DNA from: Caulobacter sp. CCH9-E1
GTDB lineage: Bacteria; Pseudomonadota; Alphaproteobacteria; Caulobacterales; Caulobacteraceae
Reading direction: 5' to 3'
NCBI RefSeq assembly: GCF_001556515.1
Contig: NZ_LSJA01000028.1
Coordinates: 1-16,851 of the forward strand
Length of the DNA stretch: 16,851 nucleotides
Each line of letters starts with the position of its first letter. Positions within the stretch are counted from its first letter, which is position 1. The translations under genes were made by a program, and so were the position numbers. Positions 1 to 11,289 of this stretch are shown here, one piece after another. A model generated the notes under the pieces. That model was given only the letters and a program-made list of their open reading frames with translations. It searched no databases and was not told where the DNA came from.

Positions 1-29
1 TGGAGACCCGCCTGAACTCAACACGGTTG

Positions 30-50
30 CTCCCCCGCATCGCGGGGGAG
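30..50 (-). terminator. GC-rich hairpin after the sugar symporter
   Basis: A perfect 9-bp inverted repeat (CTCCCCCGC at 30-38, GCGGGGGAG at 42-50) with a 3-base loop lies 13 bases beyond the stop codon of the minus-strand symporter gene. It is positioned like a transcription terminator or 3' mRNA-stabilising hairpin. No T-run follows on either strand, so it is not a classical intrinsic terminator. Confidence 0.5.
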
Positions 51-62
51 GATCTAAGGCGC

Positions 63-1499
<1,437 letters not shown>

Positions 1500-1573
1500 A
1501 GGGTTTCCTCCCATTGAGCCTTCTTGGGCCCGTTGACGCCCCCACGACCCCTTAAGGGCCTCTGGTTGGCGCG

Positions 1574-1602
1574 ACCTTAGTGTTACCGGTATCAGCGCGC
1601 AA
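1574..1602 (-). promoter_or_regulatory. Putative promoter of the symporter gene
   Basis: On the minus strand a TTGCGCG (-35-like, 1602-1596) is followed 14 bases later by ACTAAGGT (1581-1574), a weak match to the Caulobacter housekeeping -10 (GCTANAWC). The spacing equals that of the xylX promoter, and both -35 elements sit in a shared GCGCTTGC octamer. The symporter start lies about 75 bases downstream. This is read by eye; no transcription start is known for this DNA. Confidence 0.5.
1581..1594. promoter_or_regulatory. Putative LacI-family (XylR) operator at the symporter promoter
   Basis: TGTTACCGGTATCA is a 14-bp near-perfect palindrome with the central CG typical of LacI-family sites. 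It matches the xylX operator (TGTTAGCGCTACCA at 12515-12528 on the minus strand) at TGTTA, the central CG and most flanking positions. It lies between and over the -35/-10-like elements, where a bound repressor would block RNA polymerase. Confidence 0.65.
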
Positions 1603-1725
1603 GCGCAGGTTCTGACGACCATTTGCTCGCGCGTGGGACTCACCTCCGACGCCATCGATAGCAGAGCGGCCGTCCGTGAGGCGACAGGTCGAGTAGAGGT
1701 GACTTTCTGGCCCCCTCCAAATGTG

Positions 1726-1743
1726 TTAGCTAAGTATAGCTAA
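1726..1743. promoter_or_regulatory. Inverted repeat in front of vapBC (probable autoregulatory operator)
   Basis: TTAGCTA (1726-1732) and TAGCTAA (1737-1743) form a perfect 7-bp inverted repeat with a 4-base AGTA spacer, ending 12 bases before the antitoxin ATG. It is AT-rich in otherwise GC-rich DNA and includes -10-like hexamers. Toxin-antitoxin pairs of this type repress themselves through antitoxin binding to such palindromes, so this is the likely operator and core promoter. Confidence 0.65.
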
Positions 1744-1755
1744 TGAGGTTCGGCC

Positions 1756-2004
1756 ATGACGACCGTCAACATGCACGACGCCAAGAGCCAGTTGTCCAAG
1801 CTGGTGGACGCCGTCGAAAAGGGCGAGATCGACGAGATCATCATCGCTCGCAACGGCCGTCCGGCCGCGCGCCTAGTCGCCATCCGGCCCTCGCGCGGGA
1901 TCGAGCGGCGGATCGGCATCGCCGCTGGCATGTTCACGGCGCCGCGGGACCCACAAGCCGACGATGACGAGGCCGCCCGCCTGTTCCTCGGCTCTTCCGA
2001 GTGA
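1756..2004 (+). CDS. vapB: VapB-type antitoxin, Phd/YefM fold
   Basis: The 82-residue protein begins MTTVNMHDAKSQLSKLVD, a clear Phd/YefM antitoxin start, followed by the conserved middle with IIIARNGRPAARLV (about 28-41). The N-terminal half (1-55) should form the DNA-binding dimer. The acidic, probably disordered tail (about 56-82, rich in D and E) should wrap and neutralise the toxin. The ATG at 1756 is preceded by GAGG at about eight bases. The stop codon overlaps the toxin start by four bases (GTGA, 2001-2004), which gives translational coupling and the usual antitoxin-first order. The assignment to a type II antitoxin is strong; pairing with the downstream PIN toxin follows from the overlap. 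Confidence 0.9.
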   Translation: MTTVNMHDAKSQLSKLVDAVEKGEIDEIIIARNGRPAARLVAIRPSRGIERRIGIAAGMFTAPRDPQADDDEAARLFLGSSE

Positions 2005-2396
2005 AGCTGCTTCTGGACACCCACATCGCGCTCTGGTCGCTGACCGACGATCCGCGCCTGTCGAGCGCGGCGCGCGCGCTGATCCTCGATCCCGAGAACG
2101 AAATCTGTGTCAGCGCCGTCACCTTATGGGAGATCGCGATCAAGCATGGTCTGGGGCGCGGCGGTCCTAACGCCATGCCGATCGGTGGGGACGAGGCAAT
2201 GGAGCTGTTCCTGGCGTCTGGCTACGACCTGATACCGATCACACCAGAGCAGGTCGTCCTGGTCGAGCAACTGCCCGCGATTCATGCCGATCCCTTCGAC
2301 AGACTGCTAATCGTCCAGGGGCTGTCCGGGGCCCAGCGGCTCGTCACTCACGACGCGGTTGTCGCCTCCTACAGCGCCCACATCATCCGCGTCTAA
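2001..2396 (+). CDS. vapC: VapC-type PIN-domain ribonuclease toxin
   Basis: The 131-residue protein starts KLLLDTHIALW, the N-terminal strand and first catalytic aspartate (D6) of the PIN domain. The other acidic positions expected for Mg2+ binding are present: E44 in TLWEIAIK, D97 and D100 in HADPFDRLLI, and D118 in VTHDAV. All key residues are intact, so an active RNase is expected. Known family members cut tRNA or other RNA and stop translation until the antitoxin rebinds; the RNA target here cannot be read from sequence. Translation starts at GTG 2001 inside the end of the antitoxin gene. The pair sits between the divergent symporter gene and the TonB receptor and looks like an independent module in the xylose locus. 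Confidence 0.92.
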   Translation: MKLLLDTHIALWSLTDDPRLSSAARALILDPENEICVSAVTLWEIAIKHGLGRGGPNAMPIGGDEAMELFLASGYDLIPITPEQVVLVEQLPAIHADPFDRLLIVQGLSGAQRLVTHDAVVASYSAHIIRV

Positions 2397-2542
2397 ATCG
2401 TCCGCGAACATTGCGGAAAAGACATTTGTATTGGCGGCGGAACCCGGCTCTAAGGGCTGAGCACATCAATTTACACATGTACATTTTGTAATGTTCGGCG
2501 CGATCATCGCGAGGCGTCGTTGGGCCGAGTGGGGGACCTGTT
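2397..2542 (+). promoter_or_regulatory. AT-richer leader of the TonB receptor gene
   Basis: These 146 bases hold the only room for a receptor promoter. The stretch 2466-2492 is notably AT-rich for this genome and contains a TTACA/TGTAA inverted repeat (2471-2475 and 2487-2491) with an ACATGT palindrome inside. It does not resemble the two xylose operators. A GGGGGA at 2531-2536 serves as ribosome binding site for the TTG at 2543. No confident -35/-10 pair could be named. Confidence 0.35.
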
Positions 2543-4723
2543 TTGCGCTTTAAGATCGCTTTGCTCGCGGCCGCGGCCGTACTGTCTCCGACCCTGGTCC
2601 AGGCCCAGACCGCCCCGGCGCCCGCCGCGCCCAAGGCGCCGGCCAAGGACGCCCCCACGGCGGTGGAGGGGGTGACGATCACCTCGGACTCGACGGCGAT
2701 GCGCGCCTCGATCGACCGCCGCAGCTACAGCGTCGCCAACGACCTGTCGGCCAAGACCGGCTCGGTCGCCGACGCCCTGCGCAACATCCCTTCGGTCGAG
2801 GTCGACGTGCAGGGCAATGTCAGCCTGCGCGGGGACTCGAACGTCACGATCATGATCGACGGCAAGCCCAGCAGCCAGTTCACGGGCGAGGGCAAGGGCG
2901 ACGCCCTGCAGTCGATGCCCGCCGACCAGATCGACCGCGTCGAGGTGATGACCAATCCGTCGGCGGCCTACCGCCCCGACGGGACGGCCGGGATCATCAA
3001 TCTGATCACCAAGAAGACCCAGAAGCCGGGGACCAGCGGCACGGCGCGCTTCAATGTCGACACCCTGGGGCGCCACAATGGCGGGATCAGCGCCACGCGC
3101 CGCGCCGGCAAGCTGACCCTGACCGGCGACGCCAGCTATCGTCACGAGAAGCAGGAAGGCCGTCAGCTGATCGAGCGCTCGACGCTCGATGCGGCCAGCG
3201 GCGGCTATCGCGCCAGCACCCAGGCCTCCGACGCCGACAACACGGGCGGCATGACCAATCTGCGCGGCGCGCTCGACTATGACCTCGACAAGAGCAACCG
3301 CCTGAGCGGCGAGCTGCGCTTCCGCCGGATGGACTTCAACTCGGACGTCCAGGAGACCTATGCGGCGCGTGACGCCTCGGGGGCGCCGTCGCGCGCCTAC
3401 GTCCGCGATCTCTTGGGCGAGATGCGTCGCGACACCGGCGCGGCCAGCGCGGATTGGCGTCGCCAGTTCAAGGGCGCGGATCACACCCTGACCACGCACG
3501 TGGAGTACGAGATCACCGACTTCACGCGCGACTTCGACGCCTTGACCCGCAACACGCCGGGCGTCGACCAGTACGAACGCGTCGGCATGGATGTCTTCCA
3601 GAACCGCGCCAATCTGAAGGTCGACTACAGCAAGCCGCTGCCCAAGGACGTCAAGCTGAAGACCGGCCTCGACTTCGAGCTGGCCAGCAACGCCTACAAG
3701 AACCGCGGCGCCTCGGGCCCGACGGCGGGCGGGCTGATCGTCGATCCGAACCGCACCAACGTCTACGACTACGACCAGGACGTCTACGCGGCCTATGTCA
3801 CCTACGAGCGGCCGTTCGGCGACTTCACGGTCCAGGGCGGTTTGCGCGCCGAACAGGTGCGGATCAACGTCAACGACGTGACGCACGGCGCCACCGGTCG
3901 GAACGACTATTTCCGCGTCTACCCGACCCTGCACACGGGCTACACGCTGAGCCAGAACCAGACGCTCAGCGCCAATTACAGCCGCCGCGTCCAGCGTCCC
4001 GGCGCCCAGGACCTGCACCCCTATCGGGTCTATCTGGACCCCTTCAACTATCGGCAGGGCAACCCCAACCTGAAGCCCCAGATCACCGACTCCTACGAGC
4101 TGGGCTGGCAGTACAGGAAGGGCCAGGCCTACTATCTGGCGACGGCCTATTTCCGCGACACGCGCGACAGTGTGACGGATGTCGTCAGCGACTTGGGCGG
4201 CGGCGTTTTCCTGACCTCGAAGGCCAATCTCGGCAAGAGCCGCGCGGGCGGCCTGGAGCTGGTCGCCAACGGCCGCCTGTCGCCGAAGCTGACCTATAAC
4301 CTCAGCGGCAACCTGTTCTGGAACGAGATCGACGCGGCCAATCTGGGCTTTTCCGGCGCGCGCTCGGGCACGGCCCTGTCGGGTCGAGCGAACCTGAACT
4401 GGCAGGCCACGCCCAAGGACTTCTTCCAGCTGAACGCCTTCACTTCGGGCAAGCGCTTGACCCCCCAAGGCTATCGCGAGCCCTTCAAGATGGTGAACCT
4501 GGGCTATCGCCGGAAGGTCAACGACAAGCTCTCGTTCGTCATGACCGCCCAGGACGTGCTGGACGACTTCCGCGAGGTTACGGTCATCGACACGCCCGCC
4601 CTGCGCGACCGCGCGCGCCGCTCGGCCAATGTCCGCTCGGTGTTCTTCGGCTTCAGCTACGCCTTCGGCGCAGGCAAGCCGCGTCCCGAGCAGTTCGACT
4701 TCAACGCGGGCGGGCCGGGCTGA
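2543..4723 (+). CDS. TonB-dependent outer-membrane receptor
   Basis: The 726-residue protein is an outer-membrane transporter that takes up a ligand using TonB/ExbBD energy. Residues 1-21 are a signal peptide (hydrophobic core, VQA cleavage site). An Ala/Pro-rich linker follows, then a TonB-box-like VEGVTIT (41-47). The plug domain spans about 55-160 and includes VSLRGDSNVTIMIDG (93-107), IDRVEVMTNPSA (130-141) and GTAGIINLITKK (147-158). The rest is a beta-barrel of alternating strands. The last strand (about VFFGFSYAF) is followed by a polar tail of about 15 residues instead of ending on an aromatic. The gene starts at TTG 2543 with GGGGGA upstream. The plug-barrel arrangement suits the outer-membrane beta-barrel family 3 group of receptors. 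Substrate is unknown; its place between xylE and the xyl operon allows xylose or xylo-oligosaccharide uptake, but no shared operator supports co-regulation. Confidence 0.92.
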   Translation: MRFKIALLAAAAVLSPTLVQAQTAPAPAAPKAPAKDAPTAVEGVTITSDSTAMRASIDRRSYSVANDLSAKTGSVADALRNIPSVEVDVQGNVSLRGDSNVTIMIDGKPSSQFTGEGKGDALQSMPADQIDRVEVMTNPSAAYRPDGTAGIINLITKKTQKPGTSGTARFNVDTLGRHNGGISATRRAGKLTLTGDASYRHEKQEGRQLIERSTLDAASGGYRASTQASDADNTGGMTNLRGALDYDLDKSNRLSGELRFRRMDFNSDVQETYAARDASGAPSRAYVRDLLGEMRRDTGAASADWRRQFKGADHTLTTHVEYEITDFTRDFDALTRNTPGVDQYERVGMDVFQNRANLKVDYSKPLPKDVKLKTGLDFELASNAYKNRGASGPTAGGLIVDPNRTNVYDYDQDVYAAYVTYERPFGDFTVQGGLRAEQVRINVNDVTHGATGRNDYFRVYPTLHTGYTLSQNQTLSANYSRRVQRPGAQDLHPYRVYLDPFNYRQGNPNLKPQITDSYELGWQYRKGQAYYLATAYFRDTRDSVTDVVSDLGGGVFLTSKANLGKSRAGGLELVANGRLSPKLTYNLSGNLFWNEIDAANLGFSGARSGTALSGRANLNWQATPKDFFQLNAFTSGKRLTPQGYREPFKMVNLGYRRKVNDKLSFVMTAQDVLDDFREVTVIDTPALRDRARRSANVRSVFFGFSYAFGAGKPRPEQFDFNAGGPG

Positions 4724-4767
4724 GATTACGCTTGTTGACAACTCGCCGCGCGCGCAGGGTCTGGATC

Positions 4768-5304
4768 ATGTCCACCCCGACCCTGAAGCGACTGGTTGTC
4801 GTGGCGATCGCGCTCACCGCGACCCCGGCGTTGAGCACGCCGAAAAATGACAAGGCCGAGGTCTGCGCGCTCGGCGCGCGGATCGTGGCCGAGCAGGCTC
4901 GCCGCGACGTAACCGCCTTTGACGGTCAAGACGCCGCCTCGGCGCAGTTTCTGCAGGACGTGTCGCGCCGGGCGGAACCTCCGCTCTCGAAAGCCGAGTG
5001 GGCGTTGCTGAGGCGCGCGCCGCAAAATCTCTTCGCGCGCTGCCCCGACCTGACGACGCAGTTGCCGGCCGGGACGCGGATGGCGACGCCCGAAGACCTG
5101 GCCGCGGTGCAGAAGATTACGCGGCTCGAACCCCTCTTCATCGGGGTCATCCAAGCGCCGCTGATTACGCCGGATGGACGTCGGGCGTTGGTGTATCAGT
5201 CCATCCGATGCGCCGGGCTCTGCGGCGACGGCAGCTTGACGGCCTATCGGCGCGTCGACGGTCGTTGGGTTCAGGACCGGGTGATCTTCAGATTTGTGTC
5301 GTGA
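4768..5304 (+). CDS. Small secreted protein of unknown function
   Basis: I do not recognise a named family. From ATG 4768 (AGGG about eight bases upstream) the protein has 178 residues; an upstream in-frame TTG at 4732 would only lengthen a basic leader. Residues 1-23 look like a signal peptide (LKR, then VVVAIALTATPALS), so export to the periplasm is likely. Four cysteines (C33, C92, C148, C152) could form two disulfides. The C-terminal segment, with RCAGLCGDGSLTAYRR and a closing GRWV, resembles a Cys-Gly-containing strand pattern seen in many short exported hypothetical proteins. The gene follows the TonB receptor on the same strand after a 44-base gap, and its last 17 bases overlap the end of the convergent GNAT gene. 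It may be co-transcribed with the receptor. Confidence 0.75.
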   Translation: MSTPTLKRLVVVAIALTATPALSTPKNDKAEVCALGARIVAEQARRDVTAFDGQDAASAQFLQDVSRRAEPPLSKAEWALLRRAPQNLFARCPDLTTQLPAGTRMATPEDLAAVQKITRLEPLFIGVIQAPLITPDGRRALVYQSIRCAGLCGDGSLTAYRRVDGRWVQDRVIFRFVS

Positions 5305-6163
5305 GCCGCTTCTCGTAGCGCCAGACCTTCAGGGGGAACGGGCCGGCCGAAGTCTCGCTCTCCACGACCTCTTCGCGCGCCAGGGTCCAGCCGGACTTTT
5401 CGTAGAAGCGGGCGGCGCGGGCGTTGCCGATGGCGCAGGCCAGCCAGGCGGTTTTGACGCCCGCCTCGACCAAGCGCCTCTCGGCGTCGGCCATCAGCAC
5501 GCCCGCCGCGCCCGAGCCGCGCGCTTCGCCGGCCAGGTAGAACTGGTTCAACTCGTCGCCCTTGATCAGGTGGAAGCCCAACGGCGCGCCGATGGGACCC
5601 AGCGCTCGTACACGGGGTAGGGCGGCGGCCATGCGTCCGGCGAAGCTCTCGGGCGTGCGCAGCGTGATCAGGTCCTTGGGGACGATCGCCAGGTGCGCGT
5701 CCACCCAGCCCTCGCGCCACAGCCTGGCGAGCGGCTCCAGGTCCTCGGGCTCGGCGGCGCGGGTCGCCAGGTTCAGTCTTCGTAGAGATTCCTCGACGCC
5801 GGCCTCGACGTCGGCGTCCTGGTACAGCGCGCCGGCCTCGCGCCAGAGGTCCGTGGCGGTCTGACCGAGGTCTTCCCGCGCCAAGGCGCTGAGCCGGAGC
5901 GCGTTGGCGAGGTCGAGGTCCGTGGCCTCCGAGCTGGCGCGATAGAGGGCGATGGCCTCGTCGGCGGCGGCCAGCGCCGCTTCGGCCTTTCCTGCTTCGC
6001 GATCCAGGTCCGAGACATGCCGCAACGCGTGGGCCAGCGGAACGACGGCGCCGACCTCCCGCGCCTTGTCGGCGGCCTTGGCGTAGAGGTCGCGCGCTTG
6101 GTCGGGATGGCCGGCGTTGGCGGCCTGAAGCGCGGCGACGAAAAGCGGCTCGAAATCTTGCAA
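5288..6163 (-). CDS. TPR-like helical domain fused to a GNAT N-acetyltransferase
   Basis: From TTG 6163, with GGAGG about nine bases upstream, the protein has 291 residues; a longer 310-residue version from TTG 6220 lacks such a site and runs up to the operon terminator. Residues 1-135 are Ala/Leu-rich helices with tetratricopeptide-like spacing (for example GHPDQARDLYAKAADKAREV and GKAEAALAAADEAIALYR). Residues 136-291 are a GNAT domain: a strand in LNQFYLAGEARGSGAAG carries the acetyl-CoA loop (R215, G216, G218, A220), and NARAARFYEKSGW (247-259) is the classic late motif. It should transfer an acyl group from acyl-CoA to an amine, with the helical half possibly recognising the partner. No substrate can be assigned. 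It lies downstream of the xyl operon terminator, so it is probably expressed separately or by read-through. Confidence 0.85.
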   Translation of the reverse strand: MQDFEPLFVAALQAANAGHPDQARDLYAKAADKAREVGAVVPLAHALRHVSDLDREAGKAEAALAAADEAIALYRASSEATDLDLANALRLSALAREDLGQTATDLWREAGALYQDADVEAGVEESLRRLNLATRAAEPEDLEPLARLWREGWVDAHLAIVPKDLITLRTPESFAGRMAAALPRVRALGPIGAPLGFHLIKGDELNQFYLAGEARGSGAAGVLMADAERRLVEAGVKTAWLACAIGNARAARFYEKSGWTLAREEVVESETSAGPFPLKVWRYEKRLTTQI

Positions 6164-6226
6164 GGCGGGGCCCTCCGGCGGCCATCCTGACAAGTCGTTC
6201 GCGCCAAGGCCAGAGCCCAAGAAGAA

Positions 6227-6250
6227 AGCCCCCGGATCGCTCCGGGGGCT
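6227..6250 (-). terminator. Rho-independent terminator of the xyl operon
   Basis: AGCCCCCGGA (6227-6236) and TCCGGGGGCT (6241-6250) form a perfect 10-bp stem with a 4-base loop, beginning 8 bases after the xylD stop. The minus-strand transcript continues CTTTCTTCTT, a broken but pyrimidine-rich T tract. Its place directly after xylD marks the 3' end of xylXABCD. Confidence 0.85.
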
Positions 6251-6257
6251 TTTGTCG

Positions 6258-9013
<2,756 letters not shown>

Positions 9014-9021
9014 CGCGCCTG

Positions 9022-9771
9022 TCAGCGCCAGCCGGCGTCGATCCAGTATTCGTGACCGGTGCAGAGCGAGGCGTCGTCCGAGGCCAGGAACAGCACCAGC
9101 GAGGCGACGTGGTCCGGCAGGATGCGGCCCTTCAGGCACTGGGCGGCGACGATCTGGGCCTCGCCTTCCGGCGTGTACCACTTCTCCTGGCGCTTGGTCT
9201 TGACGTTGCCGGGCACCACGCAGGTGACGCGGATGTCGTCGGGACCCAGCTCGCGGGCCAGGGCCCGGGTCATGCCCTCGATGCCGGCCTTGGCGGTCTC
9301 GTAGAGGACGAGGTCCTCCAGACCCAGGTGCCAGCTGATCGAGCCGAAGTTGATGATGGCGCCGCCGCCGCGCTTCTTCATGCCGCCGGCCACGGCCTGG
9401 GCCGCGAACACCATGTGGCGCAGGTTCACGCCGATGCGGTTGTCCCAGTATTCGGGCGTCAGGTCCGAGAGGCTATGACGGTCGTCGTTGCCGGCGTTGT
9501 TGACCAGCACGTCGACGTCGCCGATTTCGGCGAAGGTCGCCTTCAGCGCGTCGATGTTCATCAGGTCGCAGCGCTTGTAGACCGGCGCGATCGCCGCGTC
9601 CTTCGACAGCTCGGCGACCAGGGCTTGCGAGTCCGCGTCGACGATGTCGAGGAAGATCACCTCGGCGCCCTGGCGGACGAAGCCGGCGACGAGGCCGGCG
9701 CCGATGCCCGAGCCGCCGCCGGTGATGACGACGCGCTTGCCCTTCAGGCTGGGATAGATGGCTGAGGACAT
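9022..9771 (-). CDS. xylB: D-xylose 1-dehydrogenase (short-chain dehydrogenase)
   Basis: XylB oxidises D-xylose to D-xylonolactone with NAD+, the entry step of the pathway. From ATG 9771 the protein has 249 residues and begins SSAIYPSLKGKRVVITGGG. The Rossmann motif TGGGSGIG is at 17-24 and NNAG at 91-94. The catalytic set is S144, Y157 and K161 (YETAK). An acidic D42 at the end of the second strand (FLDI) suits NAD+ over NADP+. The C-terminal GHEYWIDAGWR is typical of the classical SDR end. A GTG at 9786 would add five residues but overlaps the xylA stop and lacks a ribosome binding site. Only five bases separate the xylA stop from this ATG, and the local Shine-Dalgarno is weak, so coupling to xylA translation is likely. 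Confidence 0.97.
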   Translation of the reverse strand: MSSAIYPSLKGKRVVITGGGSGIGAGLVAGFVRQGAEVIFLDIVDADSQALVAELSKDAAIAPVYKRCDLMNIDALKATFAEIGDVDVLVNNAGNDDRHSLSDLTPEYWDNRIGVNLRHMVFAAQAVAGGMKKRGGGAIINFGSISWHLGLEDLVLYETAKAGIEGMTRALARELGPDDIRVTCVVPGNVKTKRQEKWYTPEGEAQIVAAQCLKGRILPDHVASLVLFLASDDASLCTGHEYWIDAGWR

Positions 9772-9776
9772 GCTGC

Positions 9777-11213
9777 TTACGACCACGAGTAGGAGGTTTT
9801 CGTCTGGGTGAAGAACTCGACGGCGGCGAAGCCCTGTTCGCGCGCGCCGTACGAGCTGCTCTTCGTGCCGCCGAACGGCACGTGGTAGTCGACGCCGGCC
9901 GTGGCCAGGTTGACCATGGTCATGCCGGCCTTGGCGTGGCGCTGGAAGTGGCGGGCGTACTTCAGCGAGGTCGTGGCGATGCCGGCCGACAGGCCGAACT
10001 CGACGCCGTTGGCGATCTCCAGGGCCTCTTCGTACGACTTGACGCGGATGGTCGAGGCGACGGGGCCGAAGACCTCCTCGTTGTTGATCCGCATGCCGGC
10101 TTCGGTGTCGGCGATCAGGGTCGGCTGCACGTACCAGCCCGGATTGTCGAGCTTCAGACGATCGCCGCCGGTGACGACGCGGCCGCCTTCGCCCTTGGCG
10201 ATGTCGATGTACTTGTAGCTCGTCTCCATCTGGTCTTCGGAGACGGCCGGGCCGATCTGGGTGTTGGGGTCCAGGGCGTCGCCCACGCGCAGGGCGGCGA
10301 CCTTCTCGGCCAGCAGAGCCACGAACTTGTCATGGATGCCGTCCTGGACGATCAGGCGCGAGCTGGCGGTGCAGCGCTGGCCGGTGGCGTAGAACGAGCC
10401 GTCCAGGGCGATGGCGACGGCGCGTTCCAGGTCGGCGTCGTCCAGGATGATCAGCGGATTCTTGCCGCCCATCTCCAGCTGCACGCGGGCCTGGCGGGCC
10501 ATGGCGGCGGCGGCGACCTGGGCGCCCACGCCTTGCGAGCCCGTGAACGAGATCCCGTCCACGTCCTTGTGCTTGATCAGCACGTCGCCCATCGAGCCGC
10601 GGCCGAACAGCATGTTGAAGACGCCCGCCGGGGCGCCGCATTCCTGCATGATGTCGGCCAGCACGTTGGCGGTCGCCGGGGTCGGGCCGGCCGGCTTGAT
10701 CACCACGGTGTTGCCGAAGGCGAGCGCGGGCGCGGCCTTCCAGGCCGGGATGGCGATCGGGAAGTTCCAAGGCGTGATCAGGCCGAACACGCCGACGGCC
10801 TGGCGATAGGTCTGGACCTCGACGCCGGGACGGGTGCTTTCCAGGTTCTGGCCGTGGCGGCGCAGGGCCTCGCCCGCGAAGTACTTGAAGATGCGGCCGG
10901 CGCGGACGGTTTCGCCGACGCCTTCGGCGACCGTCTTGCCCTCTTCGCGCGCCAGCAGGCGGCCGATGTCGGCGCTGCGGGCGATGATGGTCGAGCCGAC
11001 CTTGTCCAGCAGGTCCGAGCGGACTTCCGGCGAGGCTTCCGACCAGCTGGGGAAGGCCTTCTTGGCCGCGTCGACGGCGGCGTCGACCTCGGCCTGGCCG
11101 CCCATCGGGACCTTGGCGACGACGTCGTTGGTGTTCGACGGGTTCAGGCTTTCGGCCGGGGCGTCGGCGGCGACGCGTTCGCCGCCGATATAGTGGCGCA
11201 GGGTGTCGGTCAT
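9777..11213 (-). CDS. xylA: Alpha-ketoglutaric semialdehyde dehydrogenase
   Basis: This gene is xylA in the Caulobacter sense, not xylose isomerase. It oxidises 2-oxoglutarate semialdehyde to 2-oxoglutarate with NAD(P)+, the final step of the Weimberg pathway. The 478-residue protein is a complete aldehyde dehydrogenase. N150 (TPWNFP) and K173 (VIKPAGPTP) bind the cofactor and oxyanion, SFTGS (222-226) is the glycine motif, E247 (LEMGGKNP) is the general base, and C281 (TGQRCTASS) is the nucleophile. The late NEEVFGPV and PFGGTKSSS motifs are intact. ATG 11213 has AGGAG about eight bases upstream. It follows xylX after 76 bases and precedes xylB by five. Confidence 0.97.
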   Translation of the reverse strand: MTDTLRHYIGGERVAADAPAESLNPSNTNDVVAKVPMGGQAEVDAAVDAAKKAFPSWSEASPEVRSDLLDKVGSTIIARSADIGRLLAREEGKTVAEGVGETVRAGRIFKYFAGEALRRHGQNLESTRPGVEVQTYRQAVGVFGLITPWNFPIAIPAWKAAPALAFGNTVVIKPAGPTPATANVLADIMQECGAPAGVFNMLFGRGSMGDVLIKHKDVDGISFTGSQGVGAQVAAAAMARQARVQLEMGGKNPLIILDDADLERAVAIALDGSFYATGQRCTASSRLIVQDGIHDKFVALLAEKVAALRVGDALDPNTQIGPAVSEDQMETSYKYIDIAKGEGGRVVTGGDRLKLDNPGWYVQPTLIADTEAGMRINNEEVFGPVASTIRVKSYEEALEIANGVEFGLSAGIATTSLKYARHFQRHAKAGMTMVNLATAGVDYHVPFGGTKSSSYGAREQGFAAVEFFTQTKTSYSWS

Positions 11214-11250
11214 GGCCGAGCTCCTTGGCTAGGATTTTCGAGCGAAGTGG

Positions 11251-11260
11251 GAACCGGTTC
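11251..11260. promoter_or_regulatory. Perfect palindrome in the xylX-xylA gap
   Basis: GAACCGGTTC is a perfect 10-bp palindrome with the CCGG core seen in the symporter operator, lying 38 bases before the xylA start. It could be a secondary regulator site or simply chance. It lacks the TGnTA/TAnCA arms of the other two sites, so operator function is doubtful. Confidence 0.25.
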
Positions 11261-11289
11261 GCGTGAAGAAAATCCGTTGAAACAAAGCA

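Noticed and set aside
2504..4741. Very long minus-strand open frame (745 codons) opposite the TonB receptor
   Set aside because: It is the mirror frame of a GC-rich gene: low-complexity Arg/Ala/Val/Gln content and no domain, while the plus strand has a signal peptide, plug and barrel motifs.
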